Below are positions 42,972-57,206 of a stretch of 64,000 bases of DNA, in pieces. Position 1 is the first letter of the stretch; the number at the start of each line of letters is the position of its first letter. Source of the DNA: Erwinia_E haradaeae_I (GTDB lineage: Bacteria > Pseudomonadota > Gammaproteobacteria > Enterobacterales > Enterobacteriaceae). The position numbers and the translations under genes were made by a program. The notes under the pieces are model-generated. The model searched no databases. It was not told where the DNA came from and saw only the letters and a program-made list of their open reading frames with translations. The stretch lies in NCBI RefSeq assembly GCF_900698925.1, contig NZ_LR217713.1, forward strand, positions 992,001 to 1,056,000, given 5' to 3'.

Positions 42972-43084
42972 GCGGTTCCCTACTCTCACATGGGGAGGCC
43001 CCACACTACCATCGGCACCACGGCGTTTCACTTCTGAGTTCGGTATGGGATCAGGTGGTACCACCGCGTTATGGCCGCTAGACA
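42965..43084 (-). rRNA. rrf: 5S ribosomal RNA
   Basis: The minus strand from 43084 reads TGTCTAGCGGCCATAACGCG and ends GGAACCGCTAGGCAT, a 120-base 5S with a paired acceptor-type stem and the conserved CCGAACTCAGAAGTGAAACG core. It follows 23S after a 120-base spacer, and its 3' end is embedded in the terminator palindrome. Confidence 0.97.
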
Positions 43085-43205
43085 AGTTCTGTCATATTTT
43101 TAACTTGTTCTCTTTTTACTGAACAAGTAAAATACATATCCATTACAAGCTGAACTATATAATATCTGAGTTCTTAAGTATCTAAAAGAACGCTTCTGGT
43201 GTTGT

Positions 43206-46152
<2,947 letters not shown>

Positions 46153-46290
46153 TTACAACCCACAAGCGTCCTGTGGACTAATAATTAAATTTCTTATTAA
46201 GATACACTCAGTTATATACTTTCTCTATTTTTATAGTAAATAGAATTATTTTAAGTATACTATTTTATTTTTTCAGCTTGTTCCGGATTA

Positions 46291-46300
46291 TTAAAGAGCA
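46291..46300 (-). promoter_or_regulatory. Spacer boxA antitermination element before 23S
   Basis: The minus strand reads TGCTCTTTAA, the enterobacterial boxA core bound by NusB-NusE, in the spacer between tRNA-Ala and 23S. It keeps rRNA transcription free of premature Rho termination. Confidence 0.7.
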
Positions 46301-46378
46301 TTATTCTTAAAAAAATACTAATACTTTATAATTTTAAATATATTAATATAAAATTACTTTTTACACAAGTTTTTATTG

Positions 46379-46451
46379 TGGAGCTAAGCGGGATCGAACC
46401 GCTGGCCTCCTGCGTGCAAAGCAGGCGCTCTTCCATCTGAGCTATAGCCCC
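46379..46451 (-). tRNA. alaT: tRNA-Ala (anticodon TGC)
   Basis: Starts GGGGCTATAGCTCAG; anticodon loop CTTTGCACG; T-loop GGTTCGATCCC. The acceptor pairs GGGGCTA with TAGCTCC, discriminator A. The gene then reads CAA rather than CCA, so the 3' CCA is not fully encoded and must be made by nucleotidyltransferase. Lies in the 16S-23S spacer beside tRNA-Ile as in many enterobacterial operons. Confidence 0.96.
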
Positions 46452-46545
46452 ATATAATTAGAACCTGAAAGAAACCTGTTATAGACTAAATATCCTAATC
46501 GACAAATCTTAATCATTTAAGATTTTATTTACAATCAAAATAACT

Positions 46546-46622
46546 TGGTAGGCCTGAGTGGACTTGAACCACCGACCTCACCCTTATCAGGGGTGTGCTC
46601 TAACCATCTGAGCTACAAGCCT
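46546..46622 (-). tRNA. ileT: tRNA-Ile (anticodon GAT)
   Basis: Starts AGGCTTGTAGCTCAG; anticodon arm CCCCTGATAAGGG; T-loop GGTTCAAGTCC; ends with an encoded CCA. Nearly identical to E. coli tRNA-Ile. First tRNA of the 16S-23S spacer. Confidence 0.97.
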
Positions 46623-46646
46623 ATAAGGTTTTTCGTATTACTCTAA

Positions 46647-46671
46647 TGATCAGACAATCTGTGTGGGCACT
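46647..46671. repeat. RNase III processing stem of 16S, 3' arm
   Basis: Twenty-five bases that are the exact complement of 48373-48397 on the other side of 16S. In the transcript they pair to loop out 16S for RNase III cleavage. The 5' arm holds the standard ATCTGTGTGGGCAC block of enterobacterial rRNA leaders. Confidence 0.85.
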
Positions 46672-46693
46672 TCTTGGAATTCTATACTTAATG

Positions 46694-48235
<1,542 letters not shown>

Positions 48236-48372
48236 AAAGTTCAATTCTTCATTATAGAAACAACATTCTTAAAAATAAATACAGAATATATAATATATCT
48301 ATATTAGACTGACATATAAATTTAAGACTTGATATTCTTCACGCTATAATAACCTTTTATAGATATTCTTAG

Positions 48373-48397
48373 AGTGCCCACACAGATTGTCTGATCA
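48373..48397. repeat. RNase III processing stem of 16S, 5' arm
   Basis: Partner of 46647-46671; lies in the leader just after boxA on the minus strand. Perfect over 25 bases. Confidence 0.85.
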
Positions 48398-48398
48398 A

Positions 48399-48411
48399 TT
48401 TTTTAAAGAAC
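48399..48411 (-). promoter_or_regulatory. Leader boxA of the rRNA operon
   Basis: Minus strand GTTCTTTAAAAAA, a boxA-like antitermination site between promoter and 16S. It departs from the canonical TGCTCTTTA by one or two bases. Confidence 0.6.
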
Positions 48412-48428
48412 GACTACAAGAGATATTC

Positions 48429-48456
48429 ATCATACACGTAACTTATTTAGAGTCAA
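48429..48456 (-). promoter_or_regulatory. rRNA operon promoter
   Basis: On the minus strand TTGACT (48456-48451), a 16-bp spacer, then TATGAT (48434-48429), about 195 bases before 16S. An A-rich block upstream of the -35 resembles an UP element. Only one promoter is seen, instead of the tandem P1 and P2 of E. coli. The GC-rich discriminator typical of stringently controlled promoters is not evident after the -10 (GAATATC). Confidence 0.7.
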
Positions 48457-48568
48457 CTTTTTTTTAACATTTTTATTATAATTTTATGAACTATCTATAA
48501 TCCTCTGTTAATAAAGATCTTTAACTGAATTAGATTCTCTATCAACAACCATTCGCTCATCACCTATC

Positions 48569-48606
48569 TAAGACCCACTAACCATGATAAGGATTAGTGG
48601 GTCTTA
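48569..48606 (-). terminator. groEL terminator hairpin
   Basis: Thirteen-base perfect arms TAAGACCCACTAA and TTAGTGGGTCTTA with a short extra pairing inside, 20 bases after the groEL stop. No T run follows on the minus strand. It separates groEL from the rRNA promoter just downstream. Confidence 0.65.
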
Positions 48607-48625
48607 TAAAGAATTAAAAGAATAA

Positions 48626-50269
48626 CTACATCATACCGCCCATTCCAGGAGATCCCATTCCAGGATTAGAAGCAATATCAGGTACATCACTTTTTGGTAC
48701 ATCAGTTATCATACATTCAGTGGTAATCATTAAACCAGCAATAGACGCTGCGTACTGTAAAGCTGAACGAGTGACTTTAGTTGGATCAAGAATACCAAAA
48801 CTGATCATATCACCATACTCTTCCGTTTGAGCATTATAACCGTAATTGCCTGATCCCTCTTTGACAGAATTTGTTACTACAGAAGCTTCTGCACCTGCGT
48901 TTGATACAATTTGACGCATTGGTGATTCCATAGCGCGTAGCGCAACCTTAATTCCAACATTTTGATCTTCATTCTGACCTCGGAGATTGCCTAAACAAGA
49001 TGCTACCCGAACCAAAGCCACACCTCCTCCAGCTACTACTCCTTCATCGACTGCAGCACGGGTAGCATTTAAAGCATCTTCCACACGTGTTTTTTTCTCT
49101 TTCATTTCAATTTCAGTTGCCGCACCAACTTTTACTACAGCCACACCACCTGCTAATTTTGCAACACGCTCTTGCAGCTTTTCACGATCATAATCAGACT
49201 TTGTATCTTGTATCTCCTGGCGAATATGGCTTACACGAGCAGAAATAGCCTCTGTCTTGCCACAACCATCAATAATAGTGGTAGTATCTTTGGTAATTAC
49301 AACGCGCTTTGCCTGACCCATATCTTCTAATACAGTTTTTTCCAAGTCCATACCAAGCTCTTCTGATACAACGGTTCCACCAGTTAAAACAGCTATATCT
49401 TGTAACATAGCCTTACGACGATCACCAAAACCAGGCGCTTTTACCGCAGCTATTTTTACTATACCACGCATAGCGTTTACAACTAAAGTAGCTAATGCTT
49501 CACCTTCAACATCTTCAGCAATAATAACAAGCGATTTACTTGATTTTGCAACTTCTTCTAAAATTGGTATAAGCTCTCTAATACTAGAAATCTTTTTATC
49601 CACTAGTAGAATTAATGGAGATTCTAGCTCTATTAAACCATTTTCTGGTTTATTAATAAAATAAGGCGACAAGTAACCGCGATCAAATTGCATACCTTCA
49701 ACAACATCTAACTCATCGTGTAAACCATTGCCCTCTTCAACACTGATCACACCTTCTTTACCAACTCTTTCCATCGCTCTAGCAATTAACTCACCTACAG
49801 ATGTGTCAGCATTAGCAGAAATAGTCCCGACTTGCGCAATACCTTTAAAGTCAGTACAAGGGACAGATATTTTTTTTAATTCTTCAACCGCTGCAATTAC
49901 TGCTTTATCAATTCCCCGCTTAATATCCATAGGATTCATACTAGCAGCAATTGCTTTTAAACCCTCATTAACTATAGATTGCGCTAATACAGTAGCAGTC
50001 GTAGTACCATCACCAGCGGCTTCATTCGCTTTAGAAGCCACCTCTTTTACCATCTGTGCACCCATGTTTTCAAATTTATCTTCTAATTCAATTTCTCGGG
50101 CAACAGACACACCATCTTTAGTAATACTAGGTGCGCCAAAAGATTTATCCAAAATAACATTACGGCCTTTAGGCCCCAAGGTTACTTTTACCGCATCAGC
50201 GAGCAAATTAACGCCAGATAGCATTTTAACTCGAGCATCATTACCAAACTTAATATCTTTAGCTGCCAT
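48626..50269 (-). CDS. groEL: Chaperonin GroEL (Hsp60)
   Basis: Forms the double seven-membered ring that folds proteins, normally with the GroES lid. The 547-residue product (E. coli 548) is highly conserved: AAKDIKFGNDARVKML, the nucleotide site GDGTTTATVLAQ, the apical LELESPLILL-like region, VNAMRGIVKIAAVKAPGFGDRRKAML, AGGVAVVKVGAATEIEMKEKK, and the flexible tail ending GSPGMGGMM. AAGGA lies nine bases before the ATG. The gene is richer in G and C than its neighbours, as usual for this abundant symbiont protein. In almost all gammaproteobacteria groES lies directly upstream; here the 977 bases upstream hold no groES frame. No clear sigma-32 promoter was found. Confidence 0.98.
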   Translation of the reverse strand: MAAKDIKFGNDARVKMLSGVNLLADAVKVTLGPKGRNVILDKSFGAPSITKDGVSVAREIELEDKFENMGAQMVKEVASKANEAAGDGTTTATVLAQSIVNEGLKAIAASMNPMDIKRGIDKAVIAAVEELKKISVPCTDFKGIAQVGTISANADTSVGELIARAMERVGKEGVISVEEGNGLHDELDVVEGMQFDRGYLSPYFINKPENGLIELESPLILLVDKKISSIRELIPILEEVAKSSKSLVIIAEDVEGEALATLVVNAMRGIVKIAAVKAPGFGDRRKAMLQDIAVLTGGTVVSEELGMDLEKTVLEDMGQAKRVVITKDTTTIIDGCGKTEAISARVSHIRQEIQDTKSDYDREKLQERVAKLAGGVAVVKVGAATEIEMKEKKTRVEDALNATRAAVDEGVVAGGGVALVRVASCLGNLRGQNEDQNVGIKVALRAMESPMRQIVSNAGAEASVVTNSVKEGSGNYGYNAQTEEYGDMISFGILDPTKVTRSALQYAASIAGLMITTECMITDVPKSDVPDIASNPGMGSPGMGGMM

Positions 50270-51246
50270 GATGTATTTCCTTTTATATTATATTTCACAT
50301 TACTTGTTGAAAATAATAAAGCTTTCTAACTCTAGATATGTATCCTTAAATCTTTTACAAGTATATCATACCTTAAAGTACATCACTAACGTCGCAATCA
50401 TTAATCCATGATATGATATATATATGATATAGTTGTAAAATTGGTACCTTTAATTAAACTTAACTCAATCCTTGATTCTTAGTAATACAAATGCCATTGT
50501 AATGCGATTAATATCTTCTTCCGGTAAAGAACTAAACCATCATTCTTCTTCTAACAAAACTCATGAGAAACAAATCAAAGTCAAACTACATCTGTGCTCA
50601 CTGGTAAATAACTTAATTATATAACAAATTACTTTATTCGTTAACCCCCTAATTAAAGAAACCTAAGTTAATATCAAAAAAATATTTTAAAATCACCTTA
50701 CGAATCTAATTAACAGTTATACTGAATTATATATGGTATTAGAAAAGATCTTTCAAGTATTCATCGTAATTTTTTTCAAGATATAATTACATCCCTTATA
50801 AGTAATAAACAATCAAGAAAAAATAAATTATATTACAATAATACAACTATCTAATAGATCATTATATTGTTATCAACATGAATCATACAATGTATCATAT
50901 CCTGTTCTGTCGATACAGGTATTCATAAATAAAATCAAATTTAGAAGGCTCCATCAATGCATAACTTCATAATAACTCAGACCTTAAAAACATAATAACC
51001 ACTCGAACGTTCATATAAATCTACACATACATCAATAAATGAAAAATAAAAAAACCGTTAATGAACTTTCATTATTATATTTATAACTTATTCTAAAGAT
51101 ATTAAAAATAATCAAATATCCTATAAAATCAAATTTTTTACACACTGCATTGCATTCAATTATGAAAAACAGAAACAGATAAAATAAACCTATAATATTA
51201 TAATATTGAAACCATAACTGCTAATCATCATAAATATCGATTTTTT
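50270..51246. other. 1-kb spacer upstream of groEL with no groES
   Basis: I checked the minus strand for a groES frame and found none; the bases just before groEL contain several stops. A stop-interrupted piece reading WFSSLPEEDINRITMAFVLLRIKD lies near 50473-50545 on the minus strand; I could not assign it. yggU, rdgB and hemW, which follow yggT in E. coli, are also absent. Confidence 0.65.
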
Positions 51247-51786
51247 TTAAAAAAAGGTCCATCCAGGAACATATTCTAAACCAATAAAATATAACAGATA
51301 TAGAATTAAAATAATGAGCATGGGTGAACAATCTATACCACCAATAAGTGGTATGAATCTACGTATTTTAACCATCATCGGTTCTGTTAATTGTAATAAA
51401 ACATAATCTAGTGAATTTGCTTCACGATGAACCCAGCTTATAATCGCACGACTCATTACAATCCAGAAAACAAGTGAACCAACTGATTTAATCAGAAGAA
51501 CCAAACCAAAATAGAAAAAGACAGGTTCAAATCTTAACAATCGTAATGTAATCGGGACTAATAATACACTAAGAATATAAGCAATAGCTAATGTGGCAAT
51601 ATCTATTGGTCTAAACACAGAAAGAATGCGCTTAAACGGTCTAACTATAGGGTAAGTAATTTTTATTGCACGCTGTAAGAACGGATTATAAAAATCACAG
51701 CCAGTCCACTGCATCCAAATATATAGTAACAATATCTTAATATACAAAGTTATTACAGTAGTTAATAAAAAAATCAACGCTAACAT
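51247..51786 (-). CDS. yggT: YggT family integral membrane protein
   Basis: Four predicted membrane segments arranged as two repeats of the YggT (DUF) domain. The function is not established; the family has been tied to osmotic tolerance and, in plastids and Gram-positive relatives, to cell or organelle division. The 179-residue product (E. coli 188) keeps IWMQWTGCDFYNPF, RPFKRILSVFRPIDIATLAIAYIL, MSRAIISWVHREANSLDYVLLQLTEP and RRFIPLIGGIDCSPMLIILILYL. It lies 51 bases after yggS, in the same order as E. coli yggS-yggT, so the two probably form an operon. Confidence 0.93.
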   Translation of the reverse strand: MLALIFLLTTVITLYIKILLLYIWMQWTGCDFYNPFLQRAIKITYPIVRPFKRILSVFRPIDIATLAIAYILSVLLVPITLRLLRFEPVFFYFGLVLLIKSVGSLVFWIVMSRAIISWVHREANSLDYVLLQLTEPMMVKIRRFIPLIGGIDCSPMLIILILYLLYFIGLEYVPGWTFF

Positions 51787-51837
51787 GAAATTCCTTAGTG
51801 ATTTTTATTGACCAGACAAGTGTAACCCTCTATCACT

Positions 51838-52521
51838 CTAGTGTCGTTTACCAAAAATAGAAGTACCAATACGCACCATAGTGCTTCCACATATGATCGC
51901 ATCGTTAATATCCCTACTCATACCTAGTGAAAGAGTATCTAGATCAGGATAATCGTCTTTTAATTGATTAAATGCGTTTTTCAGTCTCTGATATTCCATG
52001 ACTGGAGAATTATTATTCTTTGGCTCTTTCGGTATAGCCATAAGACCTCGTAATTTCAACCGTGGAAAATGGTTCATATCTCTAACTAACGCTGGTAAAT
52101 CTTCCAATAAAATACCTGCTTTTGTCTCTTCATAGCTAATATTGATCTGAATCAATACATTAAGCGGTTTTTGATCACAAGATCGATATTTGTTGAGTAA
52201 GTGTGCAATACGATAGCAACTAACTGTGTGACACCAATCAAAATACTCTGATATGAGACGACTTTTATTGGATTGAACTCTTCCAATGAAATGCCACAAG
52301 AGAAGAGGGTTGGCTAAAATTTTAATTTTTTCCACCCCTTCTTGTACATAATTTTCACCAAAAGAATATTGGCCAGCAGAAATAGCTTCCTTAATAGCTG
52401 TAATAGAGTGATTTTTACTGACTGCAAGTAAAGTAATCTCTTGAGGATTTCGGCCACATTTGTGTGCCATATCTGTCATTTGATTCCAGATATTGTATAA
52501 ATTATATTTAATTAATTTCAT
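51838..52521 (-). CDS. yggS: Pyridoxal phosphate homeostasis protein (YggS/PLPBP)
   Basis: PLP-binding protein without known catalysis that balances vitamin B6 and amino acid pools. The 227-residue product (E. coli 234) is a single alanine racemase-type barrel. The PLP lysine is Lys36 in LLAVSKNH; FGENYVQEGVEKI, WHFIGRVQSNKSRL, LIQINISYEETKAG, LRGLMAIP and SLGMSRDINDAIICGSTMVRIGTSIFG are all conserved. First gene of the yggS-yggT pair. Widely kept even in small genomes. Confidence 0.95.
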   Translation of the reverse strand: MKLIKYNLYNIWNQMTDMAHKCGRNPQEITLLAVSKNHSITAIKEAISAGQYSFGENYVQEGVEKIKILANPLLLWHFIGRVQSNKSRLISEYFDWCHTVSCYRIAHLLNKYRSCDQKPLNVLIQINISYEETKAGILLEDLPALVRDMNHFPRLKLRGLMAIPKEPKNNNSPVMEYQRLKNAFNQLKDDYPDLDTLSLGMSRDINDAIICGSTMVRIGTSIFGKRH

Positions 52522-53236
52522 ATTTTACATAAATAACGATGAAGAAAAGAAGAAACTTAAACATTTATCTTCACTGTGTTGCGAGAAGTCAGATCCTTCC
52601 GATATTAACCTCTAAATTACTATAAAGTTTCAGAGTAATATTCTCCAAGCTTATAGATATAGTTACTACAAATTTAGTCATATTACTCTAGTAATCTTAT
52701 ACTTCTTAATCAAGATATTAATTATATATCATATAAACATCTGGTCCTAAGAGTACACTTATTCATCATATCATATTATCAGTGTCATCGTCATCTTCAT
52801 CATACGGATACGGTGATGCTGATATAATCAATAAACAGGTTAGAAGTAAGTACAAAAAAACTTAACTTAAATATCATCTAGTGTTTTAGAGATACCATAT
52901 AGTTATAAATAATATTATAACCATTGGGCATGGCTACTTCCATGACAATAGACTATACATACTGAAATGACGGTTACCTAGACAATACCGCGCGTATTTC
53001 TCTTTTAACATAGAGAGAATGCTATTTCCTGATTATTAAGTAATGATATACATCTTTTATTTTCTCATTAAAAGATTAAATGATTGTAGATCATAATAAA
53101 AAATAAAATCTTTCTAACATCGAATTATAATATGAATTTAGTTACTTCTCGTTATATCGTTATATGAAGTATAACTCGTAAAAAATAAAATAGACCTAAT
53201 GCTTAACGAAAATATTTTTCAACTAATGACTTCTTT
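52522..53236. other. 0.7-kb spacer between truA and yggS
   Basis: No gene. An imperfect long hairpin (about 52777-52824) with TATCAG/CTGATA ends is the only structure. Both flanking genes are on the minus strand. Confidence 0.55.
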
Positions 53237-54052
53237 TTAGACTGAAAAAAAGGCGCTAGATACAGTATTGGGTATATCATAGTTAGAAGGATAGTCTACA
53301 GAAATTAAGTATAAACCACGAGCAGAAGCTGTTGCGGCCGCTAATGCACGATTTTTTTCCATAAGAACATCAAAAATCCAATACTCAGGTTTTTTTCCAG
53401 AACCAACCTCTATTAAACTACCAACAATATTACGAACCATATGATGAACAAATGAATTAGCCTGTATATCAATGATAACATACCTGTCGTCTCGAGTAAT
53501 ATTTAAGTACATTACTTTTCTCACAGGTAAACGCGATTGACATTGCCCAGAACGAAATGATGTAAAATTATGCTCACCTAACAAACAACGACTAGCGCGA
53601 TACATTTTGTCAATGTCTAAAAAATGATAAACGTATGCCGCCCTTTCTCTAAAGATTGCAGATCGATGTAAATTATGATTATTGACCACATAACGATAGA
53701 AGCGAGACAAAGCACTAAATCTAGCATGAAATAAATCAGGTACTTTCTTTACCCACCTTATCACTATATCTTCAGGTAAGCATCTATTCACACCTCGCAG
53801 CCAAGCTTTCTCTGTACGTTGAGAAAAAGTTTTAAAATGAATAACCTGCCCAGTAGCATGAACTCCAGAATCTGTTCGCCCTGCGCAGGTCACCCCAACT
53901 TTATGATCGGCGACTCGTCCAATTGCTCTTTCTACTTCTTCCTGTACAGTAGAAACTGAAATTTGGCGCTGCCAACCCGAGTAACAACTCCCATCATATT
54001 CCACACCAAATGCTAATGTAGTAAAAGTATTTATGACCTGAGTTGCCACCAA
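53237..54052 (-). CDS. truA: tRNA pseudouridine(38-40) synthase TruA
   Basis: Isomerises uridines 38-40 in the anticodon stem of many tRNAs. The 271-residue product (E. coli 270) has the catalytic Asp at about residue 61 in CAGRTDSGVHATGQVIHF, with FGVEYDGSCYSGWQRQ before it, and HARFSALSRFYRYVV, CLLGEHNFTSFRSGQCQSR and NSFVHHMVRNIVGSLIEVG after it. Small changes in the motif (TDSGVHA for TDAGVHG) keep the catalytic residue. The start is a TTG at 54052 with AGGAG eight bases before; a GTG directly after it is the alternative. usg, dedA and accD neighbours of E. coli are missing. Confidence 0.96.
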   Translation of the reverse strand: MVATQVINTFTTLAFGVEYDGSCYSGWQRQISVSTVQEEVERAIGRVADHKVGVTCAGRTDSGVHATGQVIHFKTFSQRTEKAWLRGVNRCLPEDIVIRWVKKVPDLFHARFSALSRFYRYVVNNHNLHRSAIFRERAAYVYHFLDIDKMYRASRCLLGEHNFTSFRSGQCQSRLPVRKVMYLNITRDDRYVIIDIQANSFVHHMVRNIVGSLIEVGSGKKPEYWIFDVLMEKNRALAAATASARGLYLISVDYPSNYDIPNTVSSAFFSV

Positions 54053-55284
54053 TTAATATACTCCTAGATGAAATTACTAAATATTAACAGCTATTCAGCT
54101 CATCATTCATCATGAATGATGAATGATTTATACTCAAACTACACAGATAAACCCTCTTCTCATTATAATTAAACTAACCCATGTGATAACATTTAAACTA
54201 TCCAAAACTAATAACTCTCAACAAGGTTTCCTTTTTTGATAACTGAAATCTGCGATAACCATAAAATGTTGAGACTATACTAAATTTGTAATCTAGATCT
54301 TATATCTATTTATAGAGCAAGAATTGATTATAGAGCAAGAATTGAGAGAAAAATAAAAATAAAATCACATAGAGAATCTATCTAATGTTCTCACAAATTA
54401 AGCTCTTACATAAATAAAAGTGATAATATAATTTCTTTAGTATCTGTACTCTTCTAATTTGTATCGCTAATCTAATTAGGACATAATACTGATTAAGGAA
54501 ATTAACTCAACAGAACTTCAGTCATTTCATGATATACAACATGTATACAAAAAAAATCACTAATTAATGATCACATATCTAAACTTATCCCATACTTCTA
54601 ATCTAATGTAAGTAATAAAGTGCTTTTTGTGACTAATTACAAACAATAATACTTTTATGTAATTAGCCATACCAACTCAAAAAACCACATATCCTTATGT
54701 ATGCTAAAAAATTATATATCTCATTCTTTTTTCTATATTAAGAAAAAAGTGGAAAAAAATTAAACATTAAATCAATTTTCTATTCTCTGATAAATCCGTA
54801 TGATAGTTATTCTAGAAATAAAAACAATCTTCTATTTTTATATAAATCTACCATCTGATCTTATGAAGTTATTAATAACTATAATATATTGTTCAAGCAA
54901 TTACTTTAACATAAGACACACTCAGACTCACAAAAATATTACCTAATTCATTAGTATGATTACAATCACAATATTAATTTCGATTACATCCATTAATAAT
55001 CACAATTACCTAAATATTTTATTACCAGATAACAAAATAAAACCATAGAAGTCAAGAATAAATACTATGCCTGCAAAAACGGTTCTCACTAAATAAGCCT
55101 AGCGAACTAAAAATTCACAAACCCATTTTTTCTTCAAAACAGAAAAAACAGAGATAGAGTATCGATCTATCATTTTTTACTAAAATATAATAAAAATATC
55201 TTAACATCGACACATGTTATAGAAAGCTTCTAATTGATCACTGAAAATGACTTGTGACGCATACTTCTCTAATTTTAAAAAATA
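54053..55284. other. 1.2-kb spacer between gltA and truA
   Basis: No gene seen. Contains an 18-bp tandem duplication at 54310-54345. No terminator with a T run for gltA is obvious. Confidence 0.6.
54310..54345. repeat. 18-bp tandem duplication
   Basis: The unit TTATAGAGCAAGAATTGA is present twice in direct contact, without mismatch. Slippage product in non-coding DNA. Confidence 0.8.
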
Positions 55285-56568
55285 CTAAGATTTAATATTA
55301 GAGCTAAAATTTCGTTGTGTATATCCAGTATATAATTGTCGAGGTCGAGAAATTTTAATACCTTCATCATACATTTCCTTCCAATGTGCGATCCAGCCCA
55401 CCGTGCGCGCCATAGCAAAAATTGCTGTAAACATAGATGAAGGAATACCCATTGCCTTCAGGATAATACCTGAATAAAAATCAACATTTGGATAAAGCTT
55501 TCTCTCGATAAAATAAGAATCATGTAATGCAATATATTCAAGTTCCATTGCCACTTCCATGAGATCTTTTTTTACTTCTAGATGATTCAGAACTTCATGA
55601 CATACTTCACGCATTACCATTGCACGAGGGTCGTAATTTTTATAGACCCTATGACCAAAACCCATTAAACGAAATGGATCATTTTTATCCTTAGCACGTC
55701 GCAAAAATACAGGAATATTTTCAATGGTACCAATTTCTTCTAGCATTAACAGACAAGCTTCATTTGCCCCACCATGCGCAGGACCCCATAACGATGCAAC
55801 GGCTGCTGAAATACAAGAAAACGGATTAACACCAGACGACCCAACAGTGCGTATTGTAGATGTCGAAGCATTCTGCTCATGATCAGCATGTAAAATAAGA
55901 ATAGAATCTAAAGCGCGTTCTAAAATCGGGTTAACAATATATGTCTCTGACGGATCAGAAAACATCATATATAGAATATTAGCAGAATATGAAAAATCAT
56001 GACATGGATATACAAAAGGCTTCCCTGTTGCATATCTATAGCACATAGATACCATAATAGGCATTTGTGCTAACAAGCGTATTGCAATTAAATCACGATG
56101 ACTTTTTTTATGAACATCCATTGAATCGTGGTAAATTGCGGCCAACGCTCCCGTCATTCCACAAAGCATTGCCATTGGGTGAGAACGGCGACAAAAACAA
56201 CGTAATAAATTATATATTTGTTCGTGAAGCAGAGAATGGTGGGTTAATGAAAGTTTAAAATCATGGAATTGCTGTAAACTAGGAGCCTCACCATACAAAA
56301 TAATATAACATACTTCTAAATAATTTGAATTCAATGCTAGCTGATCAATAGGGAAACCCCTGTACAGCAAAATACCTCTATCACCATCAATATAAGTGAT
56401 AGTAGATTGACATGATGCAGTAGAAGTGAATCCTGGATCAAAAGTAAAGTATCCTTGCGCACCAAGAGTACGAACATCTAACTCTTTACAACCCAATGAA
56501 CCCCTTAAAATATTCAATTCAATAGGATCTTTTCCATCGATGGTCAATATTGCTTTTTTCTTATCCAT
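55285..56568 (-). CDS. gltA: Citrate synthase
   Basis: Condenses acetyl-CoA and oxaloacetate to citrate, entry to the TCA cycle. The 427-residue product equals E. coli GltA in length and belongs to the type II, NADH-sensitive, hexameric group. Catalytic residues stand in SLWGPAHGGANE (His264), GFGHRVYKNYDPRA (His305) and LYPNVDFYSG (Asp362). ILHADHEQNASTST is intact. The ATG has an exceptionally full Shine-Dalgarno, AGGAGGTGAT (56580-56571), two bases before it. It is divergent from sdhC as in E. coli, though 1.7 kb now lies between them. Confidence 0.97.
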   Translation of the reverse strand: MDKKKAILTIDGKDPIELNILRGSLGCKELDVRTLGAQGYFTFDPGFTSTASCQSTITYIDGDRGILLYRGFPIDQLALNSNYLEVCYIILYGEAPSLQQFHDFKLSLTHHSLLHEQIYNLLRCFCRRSHPMAMLCGMTGALAAIYHDSMDVHKKSHRDLIAIRLLAQMPIMVSMCYRYATGKPFVYPCHDFSYSANILYMMFSDPSETYIVNPILERALDSILILHADHEQNASTSTIRTVGSSGVNPFSCISAAVASLWGPAHGGANEACLLMLEEIGTIENIPVFLRRAKDKNDPFRLMGFGHRVYKNYDPRAMVMREVCHEVLNHLEVKKDLMEVAMELEYIALHDSYFIERKLYPNVDFYSGIILKAMGIPSSMFTAIFAMARTVGWIAHWKEMYDEGIKISRPRQLYTGYTQRNFSSNIKS

Positions 56569-57180
56569 CTATCACCTCCTAAGTGACGTAATATGCATAT
56601 TGTGATTACTGATGCCACTCATATTATAGCTCTATGCTCGGATATCAAAAACAATCTATTTTTTAATGATATCTAAAAATCCTAACTGATCTCTTCGGTA
56701 TATTTTAATCTTTCTACGAGTGTCTTCGCAAATAAGATTAAAAAAAACCGTTAGGTCAAAAAATATTTCAAGATAAAACCTTAAAAATTTAATTTTTTAA
56801 TAAAAACATTAAGAATTAAAAATATAATAAAACAGAGAAAGAGATGAAATCCTATCATATGTCAATCCTACAATATATCAAGATTCGCCTCAAAGGATTT
56901 TTATAAGATAACTCTATAATACTTAGAACAATATTCTATCAACTCATAAAAAAATATATTGAATTAATTAAATAACTAAAATGTATCATAAAAATGATTT
57001 TCTATAACCCAGATAACATAAAATAACCTGAATATTAAGATATTTCTCAACATAAAATAGTCAATCATCATTAATTAGTACTACTCATATGCTATCAAGA
57101 ATATGAGCTCGTTATCCTGAAACCTAACCATTATTAATGTCCTTTATAAATAAAGGAACTTAAAGATAACATGTATCATA

Positions 57181-57206
57181 TATACATATTAATTATACAT
57201 ATTAAT
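57181..57206. repeat. 13-bp tandem duplication
   Basis: TATACATATTAAT twice in a row. Simple slippage repeat in non-coding A+T-rich DNA. Confidence 0.7.

Noticed and set aside
49728..50411. 227-codon frame on the plus strand over groEL
   Set aside because: Exact antisense of the conserved groEL coding region; codon structure explains its length.
50473..50545. Minus-strand piece reading SLPEEDINRITMAFVLLRIKD as a groES, rdgB or hemW relic
   Set aside because: It matches none of these proteins; too short and stop-interrupted to assign.
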